The notes under the pieces were generated by a model, which saw nothing but the letters and a program-made list of their open reading frames with translations, was not told the DNA's origin and searched no databases. Below are positions 1 to 11,700 of a stretch of 64,000 bases of DNA, piece by piece. Every line of letters starts with the position of its first letter. Positions within the stretch are counted from its first letter, which is position 1. Made by a program: the position numbers and the translations under genes. The DNA comes from Euglena gracilis (lineage: Eukaryota; Euglenida; Euglenophyceae; Euglenales), in contig CP154955.1 of the NCBI GenBank assembly GCA_039621445.1, positions 21,131,823 through 21,195,822 on the forward strand, in the 5' to 3' direction.

Positions 1-2602
1 TCCCAGTCTGGGAAATCTTATGGGTGGTAGGTGAGAGGGAGAAACCGCTAACCTCCAATATAACGTCAAACAGATATGAAACTTTTATGGGCATTTTTGA
101 TTTGGCGGCAGAATAAACATCCCCCCCCCCATCGGAAGTGCCCACAGTTGATTTACTTTTATTCCAAAATATTCCATGTTTTCTCAGTCCGAAAACGCAG
201 CCCAGGAACAATTTTGTCGAAGTGTTGAATTTAAACGAAACTGCCTGAGAAAGCACCGAAGCTCTTCTTCCCCCATCAAAATCTACTCCCCTGAGTAATA
301 TACACACAGTCTCGCTGGTGCCGCCAGAACGCCTTATCTGAGCGTTTTTTGGTTTTCCGGCAACTCCCCGCTTGCCCCGACAAAAAAAAAAGGTTGAAAG
401 GGTTGTTTTTTTGGTGCCGGGCCGCTGGGCCGGTCTGGGCCGTGGTCAGCCGGACCGGCCGCCAGGCATAGTGCTTTTGTAAACAAAGAGCTCAACGTTA
501 ATCAAAACCTGGTTTAATGTTAGGAACTCCGATGGTGGTCCAAAGGCACCAGAAGCCCAGAAGTCAGGTCAGTTTTGCAGAAATTCTGCCTGCCGGCCCT
601 GTCCGCAGAAACGACTGCCTGCTGGCCCTGTCTGCCAAAAACCCGCAGTGGGAGCCTGCCTCGCCTTAAAACTCAGCCAGCCACCCAGTACGGCATTCTG
701 CAAGGAATTTCCTTCGTCACAAGAAGAAACCGAAGGACCTTTGCACCTGAAAGAATGCCCCAGGAAAGCCAGGAACCCAGGATGGTCAGGGATTTGTGCT
801 TATCCTGAAACGGATAACTGCGGATTCCTACGGATAAGCCCAAAACCCCCAAATACAGATTATATGGATAACTGCAGATAAGCTTGACTCCCAAGTACGG
901 ACAACTACGGACAACTACGGATAACTACAGATATGAGGCCTGGCATGGCTGACGAGGACCTTTGACCAAGGGGGAGAGGAGGGGTATCACACATCAGTGT
1001 ATATTTGCATGTATTGAATGCATGCCATATTCTTTGTGATCGTGGTTTTTGGATGTTTCAGAGGTTTTATTTTACTGCACTCAATCTGTCTTCTCTTATT
1101 CCATTTCAATTTTCATTGGATGCTTGGCCCAGTCAATATGGGTGATTTTGCAACTACAGATAATTATGGATAATTACAGATAGCTACGGATAACCATGGA
1201 TAAGAATTTGACCCTCCAACTACAGATAAGCACCAATCCCTGCGATGGAGGTGTGGTCTCTTCCATCTCGATTAACATCCAGCCCATTTCTATTCTGGTG
1301 ATTGCGAATCCACTGCGACAAAATTCAGGGGGCACGATGTTGTTTGCTTCATTTTTGAGTTTTTGAAATTTAACATATTTTGAAAAATTTTGTCCTGTTT
1401 TGCCCAAAAACGGGCCAAACAAACAGCAATGCAAATGCAGAACCCACCCTAAGTAACATTCCCATCCAAAAGTTCTTAGGCGGTATATTTGGCATTTAAG
1501 TTTTTTAGAAGTTCGTTGTGCACTGCGCCAATTCTGAAAATACTTTTTGCGCTCCATTCTTCGCTCCCAAAAACAGGATTCACCCTCTTTTTTTGTGTTT
1601 TAGACTAAGGTGACGCCGGCTGGTTTTAAGTGACCTCTGGGAGCCCAAACCTTCCTTTTTTTCTGTTTTTTTTTTCGGCCAGTGGCACGTTTTCGGCGAT
1701 CGACAGAGACGATGTCTTGCAGCCTGAGAAAGGGGAAAACAGGTGAAAAACGCGAAAAAGGGAGTGAGGGGTGGGTTTTCAGACCACTATCTTTCCCCTT
1801 GGTGCTGGCAGCCTCGGAGCATGCCCAAAACCTCGTGGAAAAAAGGCCCCTCTGTTTCGTTTTTTTTTTAACTGGCGAAAGCCCCATGAGATTTCTGAAA
1901 AGCCTCTTTTTTGCCATTTCCTGCATGGACTTTGGGACCGGGGGATTTGAAAAAAGCCAGCGAAGAAAATCTGTGGCGCACCGGTATGGGAATATTGGTA
2001 GGCCCAGAATGTGGGAAGAGAGTTACAGGTGTTTTCAGAGTGTCGGCACAACCGAGCTGTGAGGGCACTGGTTTCAGTGCCCACAACCGGCCAGCGGGGA
2101 AGAGCTCTGACAGCCAGGGTAGGAAGATATGCAGAAGGATTTTATACTGGTTTTTCAGAGGAGGGAAGTTGGGATGTGTGCAAATGCGCACACCAACCAC
2201 TTACACAAAATACAAATTTTATATTGGTCACCTACCTTCGTTTGCATTTTCCTTGCATGTTCTGTTGACGTGATCTCCACAACAAAATCGTCCAAGGATG
2301 TCAGTTTTGGGTGCTATTTGAGTAAATATTTGTTGACAGGGCTGGAAATGGGGGCGCGAAGCACCGGAAGGAAAATTTTGACCTGTTTGGGGGGGTTTCA
2401 GCATTTTTTTTTCCTGACCCTGTGTCCAACGACCCCCCCCCCCCGTTCATTGGACATAGGGTAAGAAGTTCGGAAAAATATTGGAATGGAGCAGTGAACA
2501 ACCCTTGCAGCTGACTTATTATGGTTTATGTTTTTGTTTATTTTTTTGAGGTCCGTGTTACATCACAACTGGATTTGTGTGCTTTCCGTGCCGGTGTCAC
2601 AG
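1..2602. other. non-coding stretch with degenerate short repeats
   Basis: No convincing gene is seen. Between about 790 and 930, and again at 1140-1230, a degenerate motif of about 10 bp (ACTACGGATA and close variants such as ACTACGGACA) recurs in loose tandem. A GGCCGG-rich patch at 411-470 resembles the GC-rich block of the dispersed repeat at 18.7 and 20.0 kb. Open frames here are short, overlap on both strands and show no recognisable domain. Confidence 0.6.
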
Positions 2603-2730
2603 AGCCTCCCCCCTATGCCCCGTCTGCTGGGCGGGGGACCGATGTGATGCAGCCCTCCGAGGAGGACGACCTGTGGTTTGAGCATGACGAGGCAGTCCTG
2701 CGGCGCCACCTCCGCCAGTGCCTCGCCCAG
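2603..2730 (+). CDS. candidate internal exon of the SANT-domain gene
   Basis: This GC-rich block stands out from its AT-richer surroundings. It has a plausible acceptor (GTGTCACAG before 2603) and donor (GCCCAG/GTCCAG at 2730/2731). The open frame is acidic then basic and helix-like, with the segments EEDDLWFEHDEAVLRRHLRQ and CLAQ. No domain is recognised. It lies on the same strand as, and upstream of, the SANT exons, so I group it with that gene. The linkage is inference. Confidence 0.4.
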
Positions 2731-3232
2731 GTCCAGGTGTGGGCCTGGCCATCCGCCATTTCAACGCTTGGACGCCCTTCCCCAGTGGTTCATTTGCAGA
2801 TTTTGTTCCAAAAAAATATCCCAGAAGTTGCCAAAAATGGGGAGTTTTGGCAAGTTTTGGCAGGCTTTTGGGGGACAATAAATTTTTGGCGCTTCAAGCC
2901 GGTCCGAGAAAGAATTCCACCGGCTAGCCCTGCTAGCAGACCCCCGGGGAGAGGGTCCACAGGGATTTCCACTGCTCCACTAGGTTTCTGAGAAGATAGC
3001 CTGCCCTCCTCGGGGATATGGGCAGGGGGTGAAAAGAATGAATTTATATATCTAATTTTTTTTGCATTTTTTCATAACTTGGTTTTTTGAATGAACAATC
3101 ATTTTTGTCAAAAGCAATTGTGTGTTCCTTCACAGGTTTTCAGGTGGCTGGACAAGGATTAAATAAATGATCGATTCAATGCTCATTGATATGTCAATTA
3201 ATAGCACACAGTAATTGAAGTCCCAGTCACAT

Positions 3233-3615
3233 AAAACCCCCCCAAATAACGGGCAGTGGCCCTTTGAGTGGGCAGCGCCCGAATAACGGGGCGGGGGGAA
3301 GGCCGAAAAAGATGGTTCCAGTAACGGGGTACCCTCAGTTTTTTTGGTCCAAGAGGTTAGTGAAGACAAAATATTCCACAATTCTTGCCTGCTGTGAGTA
3401 CATACGTGTACATATGTATACAAACATACATGCATATCTGTGTGTATGGCAGGGATTTACCAGTTATCCCCCCAAGGGGGTCCATTAGTAGTGAAAATCG
3501 GGGCGGGATCCAACGTTTGATGATGGCAGGTAGTGCCCAAATAACGGGGCAGGGGGGAAGTTCAAAAAGATGGTGCCAGTAACGAGGCACCCCGCCCCGT
3601 TATTGGGGGGGTTAC
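3233..3615. mobile_element. short inverted-repeat element (MITE-like), copy 1
   Basis: The left end reads CCCCCCCAAATAACGGGCAG and the right end is its near reverse complement (CCCCGTTATTGGGGGGGTTA), giving terminal inverted repeats of about 20 bp on a C-run/G-run edge. A subterminal block (GAATAACGGGGC, then GGGGGAAGG, then AAAGATGGT, then CCAGTAACG) occurs near both ends in the same orientation. No coding capacity is seen. A second copy with the same layout lies at 21210-21604. Family assignment and target duplication are not resolved. Confidence 0.75.
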
Positions 3616-4664
3616 ATTTGCGTTGCATTGTGCAATGCTTCATTGGCGACATTATTCAAAAAATGGTGCAAGGCCGTTTGGATTAAAAAAAAACAAAGTA
3701 TATTTCCCAATAAAAATAAAGTACTCCCAATTTTTATGTTTCCACATCCAACTCTATCCCACATCCTGCCCATTTCCAACTTGGGAGAACCCTATTGGTC
3801 AGGGTGAATCAGCCAGCAGCCTTTTTCCACCATCTTATCAATCTAAATATTTCCCATCATTCCTGGCATTTTTTTATGCAACCTGATATGGCATTCAATG
3901 GATGTCATTTTATTTTTTGTTTGTGATTATCATTTTTTGACCCCCCAGCGAGATTTGGGTGGGTTGAACTGAAATTAACAACACAGGATCAAATGGCTGA
4001 AGTCCGAATCCTGATTTACATGCCAACTGATCAATTAGAAGCTTGCTGTTTGGATTTAGGAGATAGCCTCAAATGCGGAATCAGCACCAAAATCAAGCAT
4101 TTGCCATCCGTAATTCGTAATTGAAGGGTTTCTCCATATGAAGAACTAACAGCTCAAATTAGGAATTAACCACCCATATATTAGCTACATGCTCGCCTCT
4201 TGAAGTCAGTATTTCAGGGTGCTCTTGCATAAAAATGAAAGATTGGCAGAGGCTGATTGGTGGCTGTATTAAAATATTAGTTATCACCAGCAAGTATTTG
4301 AAAACACCTGGCATTGTACCTTCCAGTGAGTATGGGCAGGCTTGGGGAAAACAAATGGGAAGGCCCCCTACCCCCCCCCAATGACCCCCTATGTCTGACG
4401 ACCACCCGAACACCCAAACCATCTACGACTTTTGCAAACAAATTAAAGTCAAGCCGTTCTCAATGTAATTCCGATCTGTCTGCAATTGATATAACTTCGC
4501 GCTTCATTTTCTGTGCAAGAAGTCACACATGATACCAGCGGGTGGTTGATTTTCCTTTTCAAATCATTTCAAAGGCTTTTCATGATTTTGACGACATGGG
4601 ACACTGCCCGCAGCCCCCCCCCCCCCATCCTCAATGTAATTCTGCGCTGCCGGGCTTCCTGCAG

Positions 4665-4751
4665 GGAGGCAGCGCTGGGGCCCCGGTGCTGCTGATTCGG
4701 AACCTCCTCAAGTCTCGGAGGAGATTCCAGCCTGCAGCCGGGCCCGCCCCG
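4665..4751 (+). CDS. candidate internal exon of the SANT-domain gene
   Basis: An 87-nt GC-rich block is bounded by an acceptor (CTTCCTGCAG before 4665) and a donor (CCCCG/GTGTCA after 4751). The frame reads GGSAGAPVLLIRNLLKSRRR and continues FQPAAGPAP, a short hydrophobic-then-basic peptide. It resembles the other exon-like islands on this strand in base composition. No domain is recognised and the splice sites are unproven. Confidence 0.35.
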
Positions 4752-5143
4752 GTGTCATGAGGGAACGCATTTCAATCGTTTGTTGTTCCGTTACTCGCTC
4801 ATTAGGAAGTCATGATGGCGCTATTGCTGTGGACCTGGCACCTTGAAACCTTTTTCGATATGTTTTTGGAGTATTGAAATTGAAACTGCCGCTGATCTCA
4901 AGCGTCGTGGGTTGGTGGGTTTGGCAGAATAAAATGGGTGGATTGGTTTCGGTGGGAAATTGTGCGAGGATGATCTGCCAGAGCGGGGTGGCCTGTCGAT
5001 GGTTCGCTCTCTCACCGAGCTGGAAGACCGTCGTGATTTCGCTCCTGTTTCAGTATGATCCTTGTTGTTTCATTTTTCTGGGCATACAGCTGAACTGTTT
5101 TTGCACATGCCTTTCCGGGCAGGCTCACCTAGGTAAGATACAA

Positions 5144-5160
5144 GGTGTGTGTGTGTGTGT
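5144..5160. repeat. (GT)n microsatellite
   Basis: About eight GT dinucleotides in a row, just upstream of the inverted-repeat element that starts near 5180. Confidence 0.9.
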
Positions 5161-5179
5161 ATTCATGTATGTCAGTATA

Positions 5180-5632
5180 TGGCAAGTGTCAAGTTGCATA
5201 ACCCCAAAGGGGGTACGAAATTTGACACCAGGTTTGCCATGGGTACCAGGGTAGGGTTAGGACTGGCTGGCCCCAGTTCGGCTACACTCCCCTCCCTGAC
5301 GTCCTGCCTGCACGCGTGGCCTACTGTTGGCCTGACTGCCTGGACCGCAAACCCCAGCACCTGCTTTTCTCAGTCACCCGAAGGAAAAGGGAGGGCCAAG
5401 TCCCTTGTGTTTGTGACTGTTTGGCGGCGTTATCTTTATCTTTTTTCCTCCCTACACGTCTCGCGGCCTTTGGGAATCGCGCAGCCTGGCCCAGGGAGGG
5501 GGATAGGGAAGCCAAACCGAGGCTGGCCAGTCCTAACCCTAGCCCTACGACTTCACTAACCCCAGGGTGCCCATGGCTAACCCGTTGTCAGCTCAGTACC
5601 CCCCAGGGGGGTACCCAACTTAACACTTGCCA
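5180..5632. mobile_element. inverted-repeat element with ~90-bp imperfect arms
   Basis: The left arm starts TGGCAAGTGTCAAGTTG and continues through ACCCC..GGGGGTAC, TTTGCCATGGGTACC and TAGGGTTAGGACTGGC (5180-5273). The right arm (about 5535-5632) is its imperfect reverse complement: CCAGTCCTAACCCTAG, then GGTGCCCATGGCTAAC, then TAACACTTGCCA. The enclosed ~270 bp has no recognisable gene. This layout suits a non-autonomous DNA transposon. Flanks on both sides are TA-rich, but no clear target duplication could be fixed. Confidence 0.65.
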
Positions 5633-6514
5633 AATACATATATTTATATGCGTAGAACACGTGTTTATATGTGAAAAATGTTGTCGACAAATGTGCGAAT
5701 AACATGCCCCACCCAAACCCAAGTAAGGTGGGATTAGGTGCCCCGCCCAAATTTGGTCCTCTCGCATTCAATCCTAAAGTCTTTTTCCAGCTTTGCACAA
5801 GAAATTGTTTTTGCCCTGGCTATTTAATGAGTCTACAATTCAAGCATCCACACCCAACCCCAAATTATTCACTTTTTGGGTGGGCTCATTCCAACTGCCC
5901 AAATATTACTCTCGGTGATGCATTTGGGATTGATATATTATTGTATCTGCACCACAGTGTTGCCCCCCTGGTACTCTGCAAGTCGTATTGGTGCAAGGAA
6001 TCGTCCCTAGTCAGAAAGGAGCCCAAGTTTGGTCTTCTCAGCTCATTTCACCGTTCTCAAAGCTCATTTCACCATTTTGTTTTCATATTCACGATTGGCA
6101 GAGGGTGAAAACAGCAAAGGTCAGGATTGTGGTTCTGATTTCTGAAGGGTTTTGTTGGGGGCATTAATGGGGACAGGGATTTGGGGTGGCAGTTGATCAT
6201 CAGTTGCATGAGGCTGTCAATTTATTCCCTGAATTCCCTGTTTTGTGTTCCCTGTTTTGTGCACCCGTTCTTTCCAAGACCCCATGGGCTTCTGCTAGGA
6301 AAAGGCAGTGGCCGTATGGGGTTTCTTCCAGGGGGGACCAGCAGAGTGAACCGGTCTTCAGGACACCTGGTGCCTCAGCTCGGCGAATGCCAGCTTCCAG
6401 TAACCAACCAACCACCGACAAACCTCATGGCCGTCAACCATTGGGTCAGGGTTGTGCTGTTCTTGGGCCTCAACGCTGCCCCCTCCCCGTTGACCCCCCC
6501 CCCTCGTTGTGCAG

Positions 6515-6735
6515 TGGGACGCCACGGAGGCCGAGGCCCTGGCCCAGCCGCTGGCGCTGTCCGCCGCCGCCATCGACGCCCTCCTCGACGCCGCGGCCCC
6601 CGCCTCCCCCGCCCCGCCAGACCCGTTGCGGGTGTCCCTCCGCGGCGTGGCCGCCGCCGGCCGGGCCGCCTCCCCGCCCGCCGGCCCCCCGCCCTCCCCC
6701 CCGCTGCCAGGCCCGTGCCACGGCTGGCTGGCCGG
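6515..6735 (+). CDS. candidate GC-rich exon, Ala/Pro-rich
   Basis: A very GC-rich open block follows a good acceptor (CGTTGTGCAG before 6515). The frame begins WDATEAEALAQPLALSAAA and then runs through an alanine/proline-rich stretch with PDPLRVSLRGVAAAGRAA in the middle. The 3' limit is uncertain; a GT occurs near 6755. Composition matches the other exon-like islands of this strand. No domain is recognised. Such a sequence could also be a low-complexity GC island. Confidence 0.35.
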
Positions 6736-7936
6736 CGTGGGTCCTGGGCCGGAGGTCCGGGAATGGGTTTCGCGTGAAACGCCGAATTTTTTTGGGGGAA
6801 ATGCCTTCGGATGGCCCGATTTTTGGGTATCCCGCCCCGGGGTCCCACGCCGGGCTGGGTGGGTGGGGGGACCCCTCCTGGGTCCCACCCACCCACCCTC
6901 TTCCCCCCCCGGGGATCTTCTGACATAAAAAAAAGCCTGTCGACTACTCCCGGCTCCACGTCCAACCTTGCAAATTTAGGCTGGCCCTGAGGTGTGGGCC
7001 CATCCCCGGGGGGGGGGAGTCTTAAAAAGAAGCCTGGTGGTTGAGCGATGCCTGGTGTGGACGGACCCGGGGACTCGTAGAAGCGACTGCTTGCGGGGGT
7101 CAGGATGAGTGATGGTTTTCCCTCCACCCAGAAAGCAGATGTGTTGGCCCCACAACCCCAGGGGTCTCATGACTCTGCAGCGCCCAGCAGTGGCATGGCA
7201 GCACCTCTTCCCCACCCCACTCCTTGGCCCGGCCCCCTCCCCCCCAACCTCCTGTGCCTCCTCCGTTTCGTCGCCGCCCACCAACCCGGGGCCCCTGGAG
7301 CCCCCTGTCGCCCCCATCCGATTGCGGCTATGCCGTCCGCAGTGTGGCCGATGGCGTTCCTCCGTGGCTGTTGCAGTTGTCGTTTTCCCCCTGCTCTCCT
7401 TGTTGGTCCGTTTTTTTTAATGACAAAAAAAGCAGCCCAGACAACGTTTGAAGTATGTGGCCTGGAGTTTTCCAAAAATGCACATCGATGGTACATGTTT
7501 GTGTGTATGCATTTGAAAAGAAGTAATTCATTCAAGGAAGAAGAGGAGTCACAGGTGGCTTCAATCATACATAAGATATACCCTCTGTTTTTTTTTTGGT
7601 GGGCATCTCCCATGAAGATGAAGATGTGCTCTGGTTGCAATGGCGTTTGACGTGAGCAATGTCCAACCGGGGGGAGGGTCGGACATGGGAGTGTAACAAA
7701 AGAACTTTGCCGAAGAGATTGCCTCCATTTTGGCATGGTGCAACCATGGCTCTATGGCTCTGGTTTCAGGAAGTTGCAGCATGAAATCAGAATTTCAAAG
7801 CAAGCAACAAGAATATTTGCATCAAAAAAAATTGGGGGTACCCCCTCCCTGAAAGCAGCAATTCCACGACCGACATTGGCAGTTTCAATTTAGGAGGGCA
7901 ATGATGCGGATGCACGCAATCCAGCAATCTTCAGAG

Positions 7937-8090
7937 AGGATTGCCATCCCGCCAATCCCCATCACTGGGTTGCGACGCCCTGCCCTCCGCTGCCTCTTCC
8001 CCAGCCACGGCGCCTCCGCCTGACGACACGCGCCGGCCCAGCCCGCCCTCCAGCCCCGTGGACCCCCTAATGCACGACCTCGTCCTGTCG
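7937..8090 (+). CDS. candidate exon, Ser/Pro-rich
   Basis: The block follows an acceptor-like CAATCTTCAG. One frame is open with Ser/Pro-rich content (PDDTRRPSPPSSPVDPLMHD, then LVLSDPAPG). The donor is not obvious. It could be part of the same gene as the SANT exons. Confidence rests only on composition and strand. Confidence 0.25.
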
Positions 8091-8379
8091 GACCCCGCGC
8101 CAGGGGGCCCCACCCATGCCATGCTTAACACCTGTCCCTCCCCCCGGGTGACTGACTGGTTTTCTGGCCAAGAACCCCCCGGGGGTGGGGTAGGCCCAAA
8201 AATGAAAAGTGGCTGGCCTGGCGCTGAAGGCGAAGACGCCGGAAGTTTTTTTGTTTTTTGAGACTTTTTGGCAAACTTTCATTGCCTCCTCCTCATCATT
8301 CAAGAGTGCCCCCCCCCCGGGGGGTAAAATGACTGACTGGTTTTTTTGGGAAAAAGTGACTGAGTGGTTTTTTTTGCAG

Positions 8380-8651
8380 AGTGGATAGAGACCCCCCTCC
8401 CCCCCCCCGGGGTCGCTAAGCAATGGTATAGCCCCACCGCCCACCCCGCCTCCCCGTCACCACCTCCGCCGCTGCCCCCGTTGCTGGCCCCGTCCTCCTC
8501 CACTTCCTCCGGGGTCCCGCCCGCCGCGCCGTCCCCCACGCTGGCCGGTCCGCCCCGTCGTCCGGTGGACTGCGGCACGCTGCTGCGGCACTACGCCGCC
8601 CCGGACAGCACTGCCCGGGCCGGAGAGGACCCGGCGCTGGGTCGGCGGAAG
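8380..8651 (+). CDS. candidate exon immediately 5' of the satellite
   Basis: A T-rich tract and TTTTTGCAG precede the block, and a donor AAG/GTGTGC follows 8651. The open frame is Pro/Ser-rich and ends in a more globular stretch (PVDCGTLLRHYAAPDSTARA, then GEDPALGRRK). If the splice sites are used, the following intron contains the whole pentanucleotide satellite and ends near the SANT exons. No domain is recognised. Confidence 0.35.
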
Positions 8652-8755
8652 GTGTGCCCCTCCCCGTGCAGTGGCCAGGGATTTTTAGGTTTGGACTCCA
8701 GGGGGATGGGGGTTGGTCCGCTGGACGGGAGTGGATCCCCACTGAAAGAACTAAT

Positions 8756-11700
8756 AGTGTAGTGTGGTGTAGTGTAGTGTAGTGTAGTGTAGTGTAGTGT
8801 AGTGTAGTGTCGTGTAGTGAAGTGCAGTGCAGTGCAGTGCAGTGCACTGCAGTGCACTGCAGTGCAGTGCAGTGTAGTAGTGTAGTGTAGTGTAGTGTAG
8901 TGTAGTGTAGTGCAGTGCAGTGCAGTGCAGTACAGTGCAGTGCAGTGCAGTGCAGTGCAGTGCAGTGCAGTGCAGTGCAGTGCAGTGCAGTGCAGTGCAG
9001 TGCAGTGCAGTGCAGTGCAGTGCAGTGCAGTGCAGTGCAGTGCAGTGCAGTAGTGTAGTGTAGTGCAGTGCAGTGCAGTGCAGTGCAGTGCAGTGCAGTG
9101 CAGTGTAGTAGTGTAGTGTAGTGCAGTGCAGTGCAGTGCAGTGCAGTGCAGTGCAGTGCAGTGCAGTGCAGTGCAGTGCAGTGCAGTGCAGTGCAGTGCA
9201 GTGCAGTGCAGTGCAGTGCAGTGTAGTAGTGTAGTGTAGTGTAGTGTAGTGTGGTGTGGTGTGGTGTGGTGCGGTGCAGTGCAGTGCAGTGCAGTGCAGT
9301 GTAGTGCAGTGCAGTGCAGTGCAGTGCAGTGCAGTGCAGTGCAGTACAGTGCAGTGCAGTGCAGTGCAGTGCAGTGCAGTGCAGTGCAGTGTAGTGCAGT
9401 GCAGTGCAGTGCAGTGCAGTGCAGTGCAGTGCAGTGCAGTGCAGTGCAGTGCAGTGCAGTGCAGTGCAGTGCAGTGCAGTGCAGTGCAGTGCAGTGCAGT
9501 GCAGTGCAGTGCAGTGCAGTGCAGTGCAGTGCAGTGTAGTAGTGTAGTGTAGTGTAGTGTAGTGTGGTGTGGTGTGGTGTGGTGTGGTGAGGTGCAGTGC
9601 AGTGCAGTGTAGTGTAGTGCAGTGCAGTGCAGTGCAGTGCAGTGCAGTGCAGTAGTGTAGTGTAGTGTAGTGTAGTGCAGTGCAGTGCAGTGCAGTGCAG
9701 TGCAGTGCAGTGCAGTGCAGTGCAGTGCAGTGCAGTGCAGTGCAGTGCAGTGCAGTGCAGTGCAGTGCAGTGCAGTGCAGTGTAGTGCAGTGCAGTAGTG
9801 TAGTGTAGTGTAGTGTAGTGTAGTGTAGTGTAGTGTAGTGTAGTGTGGTGTGGTGTAGTGTAGTGTAGTGTAGTGTAGTGCAGTGTAGTGTAGTGTAGTG
9901 TAGTGCAGTGTATGTAGTGTAGTGTAGTGTAGTGTAGTGCAGTGCAGTGCAGTGCAGTGCAGTGCAGTGCAGTGCAGTGCAGTGCAGTGCAGTGCAGTGC
10001 AGTGCAGTGCAGTGCAGTGCAGTGCAGTGCAGTGCAGTGCAGTGCAGTGCAGTGCAGTGCAGTGCAGTAGTGTAGTGTAGTGTAGTGTAGTGTCGTGTCG
10101 TGTCGTGTCGTGTCGTGTCGTGTGGTGTGGTGTGGTGTAGTGTAGTGTAGTGTAGTGTAGTGTAGTGTAGTGCAGTGCAGTGTAGTGCAGTGCAGTGCAG
10201 TGCAGTAGTGTAGTGTAGTGTAGTGTAGTGTCGTGTCGTGTCGTGTCGTGTGGTGTGGTGTAGTGTAGTGTGGTGTGGTGTGGTGTGGTGTAGTGTGGTG
10301 TGGTGTGGTGTGGTGTAGTGTAGTGTAGTGTAGTGTAGTGTAGTGTAGTGTAGTGTAGTGTCGTGTCGTGTCCTGTCGTGTGGTGTAGTGTAGTGTAGTG
10401 TAATGTGGTGTGGTGTGGTGTGGTGTGGTGTAGTGTAGTGTAGTGTAGTGTAGTGTAGTGTAGTGTAGTGTAGTGTAGTGTAGTGTAGTGCAGTGTATGT
10501 AGTGTAGTGTGGTGTAGTGTAGTGTAGTGTAGTGCAGTGTAGTGTAGTGTAGTGTAGTGTAGTGTAGTGTAGTGTAGTGTAGTGTAGTGTAGTGTAGTGT
10601 AGTGCAGTGCAGTGCAGTGCAGTGCAGTGCAGTGCAGTGCAGTGCAGTGCAGTGCAGTGCAGTGCAGTGCAGTGCAGTAGTGTAGTGTAGTGTAGTGTAG
10701 TGTAGTGTCGTGTCGTGTCGTGTCGTGTCGTGTCGTGTGGTGTAGTGTAGTGTAGTGTAGTGTGGTGTGGTGTGGTGTGGTGTGGTGTAGTGTAGTGTAG
10801 TGTAGTGTAGTGTAGTGTAGTGTAGTGTAGTGTAGTGTAGTGTAGTGTAGTGTAGTGCAGTGCAGTGCAGTGTAGTGTTGTAGTGTAGTGTAGTGTAGTG
10901 TAGTGTAGTGTAGTGTAGTGTACTGCAGTGCAGTGCAGTGCAGTGCAGTGCAGTGCAGTGCAGTGCAGTGCAGTGCAGTGCAGTGCAGTGCAGTGCAGTG
11001 CAGTGCAGTAGTGTAGTGTAGTGTAGTGTAGTGTAGTGCAGTGCAGTGCAGTGCAGTGCAGTGCAGTGCAGTGCAGTAGTGTAGTGTAGTGTAGTGTAGT
11101 GTAGTGTCGTGTCGTGTCGTGTCGTGTCGTGTCGTGTGGTGTAGTGTAGTGTAGTGTGGTGTGGTGTGGTGTGGTGTGGTGTAGTGTAGTGTAGTGTAGT
11201 GTAGTGTAGTGTAGTGTAGTGTAGTGTAGTGTAGTGTAGTGTAGTGTAGTGTAGTGCAGTGCAGTGCAGTGTAGTGTTGTAGTGTAGTGTAGTGTAGTGT
11301 AGTGTAGTGTAGTGTAGTGTACTGCAGTGCAGTGCAGTGCAGTGCAGTGCAGTGCAGTGCAGTGCAGTGCAGTGCAGTGCAGTGCAGTGCAGTGCAGTGC
11401 AGTGCAGTAGTGTAGTGTAGTGTAGTGTAGTGTAGTGTAGTGTAGTGTAGTGTAGTGTAGTGTCGTGTCGTGTCCTGTCGTGTGGTGTAGTGTAGTGTAG
11501 TGTAATGTGGTGTGGTGTGGTGTGGTGTGGTGTAGTGTAGTGTAGTGTAGTGTAGTGTAGTGTAGTGTAGTGTAGTGTAGTGTAGTGCAGTGTATGTAGT
11601 GTAGTGTGGTGTAGTGTAGTGTAGTGCAGTGTAGTGTAGTGTAGTGTAGTGTAGTGTAGTGTAGTGTAGTGTAGTGTAGTGTAGTGCAGTGCAGTGCAGT

